From assembly GCF_013368755.1 (NCBI RefSeq), contig NC_049564.1:3604001-3668000 (forward strand): a stretch of DNA of 64,000 nt. Direction: 5' to 3'. The notes under the pieces are model-generated. The model did not search any database, was not told the origin of the DNA, and worked only from the letters and a program-made list of their open reading frames with translations. A program made the translations under genes and the position numbers. The stretch's first letter is position 1; each line of letters begins with the position of its first letter. Below, piece by piece: positions 54,360 to 64,000 of this stretch. The stretch comes from Talaromyces rugulosus. Its lineage: Eukaryota; Ascomycota; Eurotiomycetes; Eurotiales; Trichocomaceae.

Positions 54360-56278
54360 TCTGTTTCTCTCATTGATGCAATCTACGCGGATATTTATGG
54401 TCGATGTCATTGTACATATGAATATAGAGCACGCCCAGTGTTATCAAGTACTAGACTTGTGCTATCTACAATTTGAATATCCGTTCGCTTTTACTGCGGA
54501 CGGATGAACACGGACAATCTACATCCGAGTAGGCTGATAAACTTATTAGAATAACCGGAAACAGACAGCCGAAGCTTCGAGAATAAAATGAAAAACATTT
54601 TATTAACCCTGACAATAATAAGAATGCAAATAATTGGCGCTTGCGAGTCCGATAGGCAATTAGTGGGCCCGTGGCTTATAGTACTACGACTATATAGGGT
54701 GTTCCGGAACATCGTGGAGAACAACAATAGGGGGGACGTGCTAATATTTAATAAGCCAATGTTTCACTGATATTAATAATAGCAATAAATAAGAACCTTG
54801 GAAATTGATAGTACAACTACAGCCTGACTTGACCTGTCAGCTAAAAATTAGTATGACAGCCCTAGTGAGTATTTGGTGCTTGCTTGCGCGGAAACAAAGC
54901 TAGTTTTACAGTGTTACAGTCACTAAATAACTCAACCAACTACGTACTACGTACTGTACTAATCATAGGTGAGCCTCAAAGCTTTTCCGGCTCCACTGGC
55001 GAGGGATCCTGTGGTTGATGCGATCCACTCAGCACCGGAGCGTGGAAACTCGTGAGCCGCGGCGGCGTTAACCACGGCTAGTTTATATCCTGTAAAGGTT
55101 AGCTGGTAGAAGGTTAGACATATACTACTCTGTAGTCTGTTGGTAATACGGAGTCGTAGTATACACAAAATGGCCGAGAAAACCAGGAGTACCAACGGTT
55201 CGTCCTTGATTGGCACGAGATCGAGATCTGCCGTTACTAGAGCATAACCAGGGAAGAATGACCCCTAGCGATTGGAAGAAGATAATAGGGCTGGCTGTCG
55301 TGTCGTTCATGATTCAGCTCAGGGAAAAGAGCTATTGGGAGACGAGTTGACAAATCGCAGGGCCGGAATTCGCGCTCATCTGTTGTTGGCCGCCAGCTCG
55401 AGATCAAAGAAGCAAGCAAAGAATGAGTCAATGACACCTGCCCCGGTGCCAACCACTCATTTCATGGACCGATGAGCAAGCAGCAGCATTCCCAGTCGAT
55501 CATGAAACCAGGAATGTCTGTTCGCCGATGAAAAACACGCGGGCCATATCACATCCTTCGAGATGCGTAGACAGACTCACCCCCACCTTGAATGTGTGTT
55601 GTGCTTGTTGCGTGCTCTGTCGGTGAATAAGTAGGAGTATGCATGTTGTTGATTGAGTGTGGCGTCGTCCTTTGACTGTTCTTTATTGCTGGGTGGCTGC
55701 GAGTAATGTAAATATCCGTAAATGTCATAATAACAACAAAACAACAGCGGTTGACTGAAGCCGGGGGCGGGCGGGTGTTGTCCAGCCTCTCTCCTGCCTC
55801 CACTTCCCCCCCCTCTCCTTCCCGCCGCCAAATCTGCCCCAAACCCAACTCACTCCTCTCTCTGTCCTTCTCGCGCGCTGCATCTCCGACTGGGATCCTT
55901 ACGCTTCGAAACACTGTGCGTCCGCCTGAAGCCTTCAATTCGACTGCGCATTTGTGAATGCGACGCCCTGCCCCTTGACCCGCTGGCCACACTTAAGTTG
56001 CATCCCCTGGTCGGTGCGACTCTAGCACAAGGTCAGTCAAGATCCCCCTCTTCCTAATGTCTTGACTCGTCTTTGTTCCCGCCCCGTGTCTGACCCCCCT
56101 GGAGAGAGACTGTGCACGGCGTCCAACTCACTGCATTACTCTTTTTCCTTCTTCATTGTGCTCCTCCATATCTGCTCTAACACCACCTATTGCTACAGGA
56201 TCGTGAAATACCCCTATCTCGCGTACCAAGCGCTGGCCCTTCTGGTTTGCTCAATTCTATAATCCCTGGACGCCGAAG
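54360..56278. other. intergenic, NAD kinase end to CLA4 start
   Basis: 1.9 kb in tandem orientation. 54360-54970 is AT-rich. 55750-56270 is CT-rich and probably the long CLA4 5' UTR. A TGAGTCA site lies at 55424-55430. The open frames of 60-147 codons here have no family features. Confidence 0.4.
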
Positions 56279-58974
56279 ATGGCGTCCTCTCATGGAAAGT
56301 AAGTCTGGGTCCCCCTTTTCTTCCCCTGGACGCAGTCGCCCGAACAGTCATCACTCACGCTTTTCCGTGACAGTATCTACTCGGCCGACCAATTCATGAA
56401 TCCCGGCCCAGCGCCTCGTCCGCCTGTGGAGCGACCCCGGATCAACACTGCTGCCCCGAGCCAGAATGTCTCTACTTCGTTTAACCAGATGAACCTGAAC
56501 TCGCCAAGTACTCCGACCTTGTCAATCTTTCCCAACACCAGCAGCCTCTCCCTCTCCCAGTCGAAAAGCCCGCCAAGCGGTGGACAGCAGCAGCAACAGC
56601 CCCCGCCAGGAGTTACCGTCATCAAAGAGGGCTATGTGCGCTGCAAAGAAGACAAGTTCCTCGCCGGATGGAACCAGCGATACCTCATCTTGCGCGAGTT
56701 CCGGCTGGATTTTTTGAAGAATGAAACAGGAAAAGTGGCTCTGTCGATCGCCCTGTCGACTATCACCGGCGTCACCCGCTCTGAGGATACTAAGATGGCC
56801 TTTGAAATCACCCGTGTAGCGAATCCAAAGGATGTAAACTCCAAGGCGGCAATAATCAGCCGTGACGTCGCTACCAAGACCATCACCTGCGAGGTGAAGA
56901 ATGACGATGAGATCTACGAGTGGATTGATAAAATTTATGAACGGTGTCCCGGCATGGGAGGCGTCAGTAACCCGACCAACTTCAACCATCGAGTCCATGT
57001 TGGCTTTGATCCCCGAACTGGCGCCTTCGTTGGCCTGCCAGCCGAGTGGGAGAAGCTTTTGACAGCGTCTGCTATCACGAAAGAAGACTACAAAAAGAAC
57101 CCGCAAGCTGTGATCGAAGTGCTCGAGTTCTACTCTGACATTAAGATGCGCGAGCAGAATCCTCAGTACTACGACGGTCTCACTTCCTCTCCTGCGGCAT
57201 CAAACCAGGCGTCAATGCATTTAGGTAACGGAAATGGCATCGCTCCGCCACGGCCGCCCCCTCCAGGTGCTCTTCAGAGATTAGACAGCAGCCAGTCGCA
57301 GCGACAGGCACCCGGTACAGGCTCTCCCACTCAATCACAACGCAAACCTTCGGATGCAGACCGGGCTTACGAAGTCGACCGTATGCGTGAGATGGCTGAA
57401 CAAGAGCAGCGCCGACGAATGGAGGAAGAGGCCCGTCGTATTCGGGAAGAAAAGGAGAGGCGGGAACAAGATGAATATAACGCCTCCCTACCGAAGACTC
57501 GAGTTCCACTAGCTAAGCAGGAGTTGGGAGGCTATGGACCATCCGACGGCGACTCCCCAGCTAACAACAGATACAACCCAAGTCGCCCTGCTCCCCAGGC
57601 TCCCAACTCCGCTGCTCGTCAGCAGCCGCCGAAACAGATGACCGCACAGCGGCCAGCTCCCCCTCCACCGACAAATGGACAGGCTGCGCAGAAGACAAGC
57701 GAAGACCCACGATCCCAGCAATCTGCACCTCGGGCTAATGCACCTCAACAGGCCCAAGGCCCTCCCCCGTCTTCTCGTCTTCCTGCTCCTGTTCAACAGG
57801 TCAAACCCTTGAACATTGCCAGCAAACAAAACAACAACAAGGTGGGTGTTCCAGATGGCGTCCGCCAGGCCGAAGCTGCCCTCACAAAGAAGCCCGAGCC
57901 CCGACAAAAGGAGGTCCGCATGTCTAGCATGACCGAGAGTGAGGTTATGGAGAAGTTGAAATCGGTGGTGTCGAAGGAGAATCCTCAAGAATCTTATAGC
58001 AAACAACGCAAGATTGGTCAAGGTGCCTCTGGCTCTGTCTATGTGGCTCGGGTGAAGGAGAATTCAACATCGCCAGTCGCAAGGGAAATTTATCGCACGC
58101 ATGGACCACGAGGACAAGTTGCTATCAAGCAAATGGATCTCCGAAGCCAGCCCCGTAAGGAACTTATCGTTAACGAAATCATTGTCATGAAGGACAGCCA
58201 ACACGCCAATATCGTCAACTTTCTCGATTCTTTTCTCCAAGACCAGAATAACGAGCTTTGGGTTGTCATGGAGTTTATGGAGGGCGGTGCTTTGACTGAC
58301 GTGATTGATAACAACCCTGTGATCCAGGAAGATCAAATTTCTACAATTTGCTTTGAGGTTTGTTTTCCCGTCTTGGGTAAAACATGATTTTTGCTAATAT
58401 TGGAATAGACTTGTAAAGGCCTGGCACATCTGCACAGTCAGAATATTATTCACCGTGATATTAAGAGTGACAATGTGTTGCTGGACCGCGTTGGAAATGT
58501 TAAAATCAGTACGTTACAACGCATAGCTTGAGAAGTTGCCAACGAAACTAACATCTTCCAGCTGATTTCGGTTTCTGTGCCAAATTGACCGAATCGAAGA
58601 ACAAGCGTGCCACAATGGTTGGAACTCCGTACTGGATGGCGCCTGAAGTCGTCAAACAGAAGGAGTATGGACCAAAGGTGGACTGCTGGTCACTGGGTAT
58701 CATGGCCATTGAGATGATCGAGTCCGAGCCTCCGTATCTCAATGAGGAGCCTTTGAAAGCCCTCTACCTGATCGCAACCAACGGAACCCCACGACTTAAG
58801 AAGCCCGAGAAGCTTAGCAAGGAACTGAAATCCTTCTTGAGCGTTTGTCTTTGCGTTGACGTCCGCAGCCGAGCAACGGCGGAGGAATTGTTGGCCCATG
58901 AGTTTTTGAAAATGGGCTGCAGCCGCGCCAGTCTTGCCGAGCTCCTTCGCTGGAAGAAGAATGGCGGCCAGTAA
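56279..58974 (+). CDS. CLA4: PAK-family protein kinase Cla4 (PH + CRIB + kinase)
   Basis: Four exons: 56279-56298, 56374-58357, 58409-58508, 58562-58974; 838 residues. It is a Cdc42/Rac effector controlling septins, polarity and hyphal morphogenesis. Domain order: PH (about 90-195, [20 protein letters not shown] onward), CRIB (about 204-220, [16 protein letters not shown]), Pro/Gln-rich linker with a short Arg/Glu coiled coil, kinase from about 550. Kinase motifs are [24 protein letters not shown] (exon 3), DFGFCAKL (exon 3/4), and the activation segment [14 protein letters not shown] with the usual phospho-Thr. The PH domain separates Cla4 from Ste20. The first exon is only 20 bases of code. 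Confidence 0.97.
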
Positions 58975-59685
58975 ACCAACCGTACAAGAAGACTCGAGAC
59001 GAATATAGACGAACATTGGACTCACCGACAATCAAGTGTCGATTCCTCCGTGGATCCCAGCCACTTATACCCTTTTTCTCAATCTCCTACATCAAGCTAC
59101 GAGACTCCGTCTTGCTTACCATTGCATATGAACTGATTAGTGGAATGCACATGTAAACCATATGGTGTGTCGCGGGATGATACCAACAAGCGCTCTGGTA
59201 GCAGCCTGCCGAAAGCTTCACAAGGACACATTACGCGTTTGAGCGAGGCCAGTCAAGTTGGTTTGGTTGACTTTGGGGGCTCGATATGCGGCGAAGCCCC
59301 TGGTATAAAAACCGTCGTGGATTAATCATTTCATGACAATTTCCCATTTTCCCAATTTTTTCTTTCTTTTTTCTTCTTTCTTATTTTCATAATGCCGCCA
59401 TTTCTCACTTGCCATGACCTTAATGATATCTCTCTCACATCCCCATGACATGCAGTCAGTCAACCGCTGTTTGTCGATTCGATAAATGGTTGTTTGATGT
59501 TCACCGATAGACATGAAAATACGAGCATTCATTCAGTCTTATCTAAATTTTCCAAGCGTAAAGTGTACATTTTAGAACAAAAAAGTGTAGGGGAAAAACA
59601 TAAGACATCCATTTACATTACACGAACAGAGGTAGACCTCCCTCCCTTTTTTTGTAAAACAAAAACAGAAACAGAAAGGAAGGGT
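58975..59685. other. convergent 3' region CLA4 / SEC12
   Basis: 711 bases between two stop codons, with T-rich runs at 59340-59390. It holds both 3' UTRs and no supported gene. Confidence 0.4.
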
Positions 59686-61766
59686 TTAACCTCCAACAGC
59701 AGCACCGACAATACCACCCAACTGCCCAAAAAATATACCCTTTAGGACCTGCTCCCCTTCATCAACAGCCCAATGGCCCGCCTCGGACAAGACGTGTTTC
59801 CATCGATCCTGCTCTTCGGGAGCCAAGTCTTCCCATTTGCGAGCGTTGTGCCTGGTGGATATGGATTCTTCGTCGTAGTGATCAGGGTTGATTTCCTGCG
59901 CGGAGAGGGAGTTTTCGGTGGGGTCGTGTTGGATTATGAGATGGGTATTTTGTTCTTCTCCTTGTTCATTGGGTGATGTTTTCTCTTTTCTGGCCTTGAA
60001 TAGATCGCCGAGGGCTGACTCGTCCGTGACTATTGACGAGATCTGCGCCTGGGGCACCGACGATCCGGTTGCACTCGTAGAAGCAGAAGGAGAAGAAACA
60101 GCCCAGTCCAGCGGTCGGTTATTCTCATCAAACATATACGGCCGCGCGATCCTGTTCCGCAGGCCCGTGGGCAGCCACTCAGTGGCACCAAGGTATGGCG
60201 GCGTGCCACCTCTGATTTCGGTAAAGGCCTGCAGAAACAGACAACTGATTGCAATGACCACAATGGCCACAAGGCAGCTAAATGCCGTCTCCCAAAAGTC
60301 CGGGTTCCCAGGTGTTTTGAGCACGTACCGTGGCGTCGGAGTGCCGCCGCGGGGGAATGGGGAGAGTGGGAAGGTTTGCACGACGACGGTATTTCCCAAG
60401 CTAATCGAGACTAACTTGACATATTGGGGAGGCGTGGTCGCCGTGACAGGGAGCGGTGGGGGTCGGTACGGCGAAAAACAGATTTTCGTCATGGAGAAGG
60501 GATGTACTTGGCTGAGGGTTGTGTAGCCTGCCAATTTCCCGTATGCCTTTGTAGACCCTGTATAATCGAGGGTGAGGATTTCAATGGACTGGTCGCTACC
60601 GGCCACCGCGATGAGATGTTGTTGGTCACCATTGTCTGTGCTCGCGCCGAGACTGACCACGTCTAGACCTAGACCGATTTTGATGGATCTGCGAAGCCTT
60701 TTCCGGCGGATGATTTTTCCAGTTGACTGGGAAGAGGAAGGTAGGTTTAATAGGACCAACTCGCTGCCGGAGCGGTCTGCGGCGTTTTGGAGAAGTAACA
60801 AGGTATCGGGCGAGACAAACCGAAGCGCGCGGAACTTGGGTGGTTTGGCGGACGAGGTTCTTGGGATGGAAAAGACCGACTTGACCTCTGGAGAAGCATC
60901 TGATTTGCGCGACGAGGCAGACACCTTGAAAGTGTGTACATCGGTGCCATTGGTGTACGCTACAAGAAAGTTCCCATCATCCGTCTCGATTATATCAAGG
61001 TCTTCTGCTTCTTCGTCTGCCGCGAGGCGGATTCGCCCAATAACGTCTGTCGGTTGCGGAGACGTGGTAACATTAAACAAAACAACCTCGCCAGAGGGAG
61101 CCAGGCCAGTCGCGAGGACGCCGATACGAGGCGATTCTGCGTCTCGATAAGGCGACAACCTTAGTATTCTCTGGTATGTATCGACTTTCTCGCCGGGCTT
61201 CAGTTTGTTGCCGCCGCCCAAATTCGTTCTAAACAGGGAAGCTTGTGAGAGAGCCTTGGTCTTTTTCTCCTTCTCCGTCTCTGTCTTTTCTTTCTTTTTC
61301 TTTTTGCTTTTTTCTTCTTCTTTCACCTCCGGCTCTGCATCCTGACTACTCTCGTTCGTCTTTCGCGGCGGGTATTCGAGCTCGAATGATCGCAAATGCT
61401 GGTTATTCCCTTTTTGCTGTTCAGCCTGAGAACTGTTGATGCCCGCAAGCGCAACCATCGACTCGTCAGCCGATTGAGCGACTGCCAGGGACGTCACTGA
61501 ATCCTCATCGCGCGAGAGTTCGACGTTGACGATTTCGGAAATTTCGTATCGTTTCGAGGTGTTCAACAGGGCCTAGATCGGGGTCTTAGCATGCGTTCTA
61601 TTTGGGGGGAAAATAGGAAAAAACATACGATCTTATTTCCCACCCCGCTGCGCCCTTCACCGCCGCCGCCGCCGACAAGCAGCAGGCCATGATTGCGAGG
61701 ATCAAAGTCGGCGGCGAAAAGGGGACACGAGAGTGTGATTTTAGCGGAGGGGATCGACGGCGCCAT
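59686..61766 (-). CDS. SEC12: Sar1 exchange factor Sec12 (ER membrane WD-like protein)
   Basis: Two exons, 61766-61629 and 61572-59686; 674 residues. ATG 61766 is chosen over a GTG nine bases upstream. Sec12 activates Sar1 to start COPII coat assembly. The N-terminal glycine loop VGGGGGEGRSGVGNKI, which binds a structural potassium ion and contacts Sar1, is split from the rest by the only intron. The beta-propeller is hard to see by motif but DVIGRIRLAADEEAEDL and related blades are present. One membrane helix (FSCLVAIVVIAISCLFLQAF) is followed by a luminal tail of about 190 residues. A Lys/Glu-rich insert (KEEEKSKKKKKEKTE) interrupts the propeller, as in other fungal Sec12. Confidence 0.92.
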
Positions 61767-62070
61767 GGTGCCCACGTAGATCCTGAGTAGACTAGAACAC
61801 AGGCTTTGATTGTAAAAATATCATGAAGTGACTACGTTGTGAGTTGGAATTTGTAGGGTACCGGTAATTGTGTTGTAGTTGTCAAGTAATCTCAATGCTG
61901 TCGCAAGTAGTTCGGTGAAGCTGGGGAACCGCGGCCTAACATCTCGGGGCCGGGGTTTCACCGCCTGCCCTATCGGGGACAAGTTGGTTTCTACAATAAT
62001 ATTAAATAAATGACAATAATATGATGAGACTTTTCTATTGACTACACAAAGCTCAGTACGCGTTAAAAAG
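61767..62070. other. intergenic, SEC12 promoter and glycyl-tRNA synthetase 3' region
   Basis: 304 bases between two minus-strand genes. A short GC-rich block is at 61925-61985. Nothing else is recognised. Confidence 0.4.
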
Positions 62071-64000
62071 TTACTCCGTCTCTTGCGAAGTAAACTCTGG
62101 GAGCCGCTTCTGCACATCCTGCCACGTCTCCTCTCCATCCACAACCGACTTGACCGCCGCCAGAATCTCGTCTTCGCTCGCGCGTACCTGCTTCGTAGAG
62201 TCGCGGTCGCGTAGCGTGAATGTGTTGTCCTTGACCGACTGGAAGTCGATTGTGATGCCAAAGGGGGTGCCGAGCTCGTCGTTGCGCGAGTAGCGCTTGC
62301 CAATGCTGCTTGACGAGTCGTCGACCTTGTTAGAAATACCAGCGCGGCGGAGTTTCTGGCCCAGTCTTTTGATGAATGGGGTGAATGAGTCGTGGTTGGA
62401 AAGGGGGACCAGGAGCACCTTTGTGGGTGCAATCACGGGAGGGAAAGAAAGGACCTGTTAGGATGATTAGATCATGTAGTAGATAAAAAGAAGACAATGA
62501 CTTACACCACGAGCTTCATCTCCATCCCGGTGCCAGTAAGAGTGCTCAAACAGACTGTAGAGAATTCGTCCAATACCAAAGGATGGCTCAATCACATTCG
62601 GCGTGTATTCACGAATGTGCTCAACCTTGGACCGCTTCTCAATAGCAATGAGATCCTTGTCCAGCTCCACCTTGCCATTTTCAACACCCTCAACATCAAT
62701 CTCGATCTTGCCGTCCTTGGCCAAGTCGAGGGAGAGTTTCTCGCGAAGGTCTTCCGAAAGGGCGTTGATGGCGAGCTCTACCTTCTTGGCGTCTTTCTTG
62801 AAGCGAGGGCCGAACTTGGACTTTGCAATGTCGACGTCCCACTCCTCAAACTTCCTAGGCTCAGCGAGAGCTTCACGCACAAACAGCGGAGCACCGGTCT
62901 TTTCCTTGTGCACAGTCAAGTCGTATGCGCTGCGGTCAGCACATCCAACACATTCAACCCAGCCGTAACTAGACTGAAGCTCGGCATCCCAGCAGTCAGC
63001 AGCATAGTGCGCCATTTCGTTGGCCATGTGTTGACGGAATCGAAGCTTTTTAGGGTCAATTCCGATCTTGAGCAGGAATTGTTGAATGCGGGCGAGGAAG
63101 TAGCCGAGGGTTTCGTTGTCCACCAGACGAGTAGACACGGCCTGACCGACGGTCACGCGTTCAGTCAGCGTGCTGCCGGAAAGCTGGACTTCTCGGTTCA
63201 GCAGCGACAGTTCAACGTCCTTGATCTCGTCGAACCGAGGGTGTTTCTTGCCGCCATCAGGGTCGACATAGTGTTCAATCTCAGCCATCAGGAACTCTCT
63301 CACACGCAATAGTCCGGCACGAGGCGAGATTTCATTGCGGAAGGATTTGCCAATCGACGCAGATGCAAAGGGCATTTGGTTCTGGTTGAAGTCAAGCAAT
63401 TTCTGGAAAGCAAGGAACTGGCCCTGGGCGGTCTCTGGTCTGAGGTAGCCTAGCAAGTTGCTGCTGGGTCCAATGGATGTCTGGAACATCAGGTTGAAAG
63501 CCACGGGAGGGTTGAGAGGACCGCCGGTGGTGGGATTGCGAATTTCATACTTGGTGATCAGCTCGGCCAGTCCATCACCATCGTAGTTGTCGATTTTGGC
63601 CAGAATCTCCTCGTACTCTTGCACGACGGCATCGTCCAGCTTGACGAGCTTGACATCCTTGACCTTCTTTTTCTTCTTCTTCGCATCTTCCTCCTCGTTC
63701 ACCACGACCTTCTCGCCGCGCGCCTGTTTGTCTGCGTTGAGACGAGCTTCAAGCACAGCCTCGACCAGGTGGTCTGCTCGGAAAATCTCGCCTGTCTTGG
63801 GGTCCTTGCACATCCAATCCGCAAATTTCTCGACATGGCCACTAGTCTGGAGCACCTCGTGCGGCGTCAGCATAGTCGTGTCGACCTCGAGCATGTCTTC
63901 CTCTAGGACGAAATGCTTGCGCCAGGCATCGACAATGTTTGCCTGCAGCGCGCAACCGGGCGGACCATAATCAAAGAGACCAGCAACGCCGTTGTACGCT
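62071..64000 (-). CDS. GRS1: glycyl-tRNA synthetase, 5' part beyond the window edge
   Basis: Two visible exons, 64000-62506 (runs off the edge) and 62454-62071. The class II aminoacyl-tRNA synthetase charges glycine onto tRNA-Gly in cytosol and usually mitochondria. At the edge the frame reads AYNGVAGLFDYGPPGCALQA, the start of the catalytic domain, so only the N-terminal part (WHEP-like region or targeting signal) is missing. GHVEKFADWM, the motif 2 region around LRPETAQGQFLAF, KSFRNEISPRAGLLRVREF, and motif 3 PSFGIGRILYSLFEHSYWHR are all visible. The last exon is the anticodon-binding domain (VLLVPLSNHDSFTPFIK, LGTPFGITIDFQ). A Lys-rich insert (DAKKKKKKVKDVK) is present as in fungal Grs1. 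Dual targeting by alternative starts cannot be judged here. Confidence 0.96.

Noticed and set aside
55549..55992. 147-codon minus-strand frame upstream of CLA4
   Set aside because: It lies opposite the CT-rich CLA4 leader, and low-complexity composition explains it.

Overview
This window is nuclear DNA from a filamentous ascomycete. The gene set and intron style (45-85 nt introns with GTRNGT donors and CTAAC/CTGAC branch sites), the Avt1, Smi1/Knr4, Mid1 and Fyv10 types, and a NACHT/NB-ARC-like receptor all point to Pezizomycotina, most likely Eurotiomycetes (Aspergillus/Penicillium/Talaromyces relatives). The order is an inference from protein resemblance, not from a search. About 27 protein genes are supported. 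I rebuilt their exons by hand from splice signals and reading phase, and every multi-exon model closes in frame. No tRNA, rRNA, transposon with terminal repeats, or CRISPR array was seen.

Layout. 1-25.8 kb is a dense housekeeping block: 3' end of a Bmt2-like rRNA methyltransferase, vacuolar amino-acid transporter Avt1, release factor eRF1, prephenate dehydratase, mitochondrial Htd2, a derlin, Cbf5 pseudouridine synthase, Fyv10 (GID ligase), Bmt5, GDP-mannose transporter, Plp1, Smi1, a PNRC-motif decapping-activator candidate, Rbx1 and Spc1. 25.85-30.83 kb is a 5-kb AT-rich stretch with no gene I can support. 30.8-37.3 kb holds a CRIB-motif protein, the splicing factor Ess2/Bis1 and the calcium channel subunit Mid1. 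38.1-41.2 kb is the accessory spot: an NB-ARC/TPR receptor gene with six exons, no N-terminal effector domain, and a nearly perfect 16-bp minisatellite just upstream of its start. 42-64 kb returns to housekeeping: CorA-type Mg2+ transporter, homoserine kinase, Ctr9 (Paf1 complex), Cst26-type acyltransferase, Pos5-type NAD kinase, Cla4 PAK kinase, Sec12, and the main part of glycyl-tRNA synthetase cut by the right edge.

Functional themes: rRNA modification (Bmt2-like, Bmt5, Cbf5), translation (eRF1, glycyl-tRNA synthetase), early secretion and ER quality control (Spc1, derlin, Sec12, GDP-mannose transporter), ubiquitin ligases (Rbx1, Fyv10), and cell-wall/polarity signalling (Smi1, Mid1, CRIB protein, Cla4). 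Neighbours are not an operon or a biosynthetic cluster; co-location looks incidental.

The observations most worth checking are the receptor plus its minisatellite, a leaky-looking UGA-C stop with a 61-codon open extension in the eRF1 gene, and a 400-nt derlin intron that stays open in frame for 129 codons.
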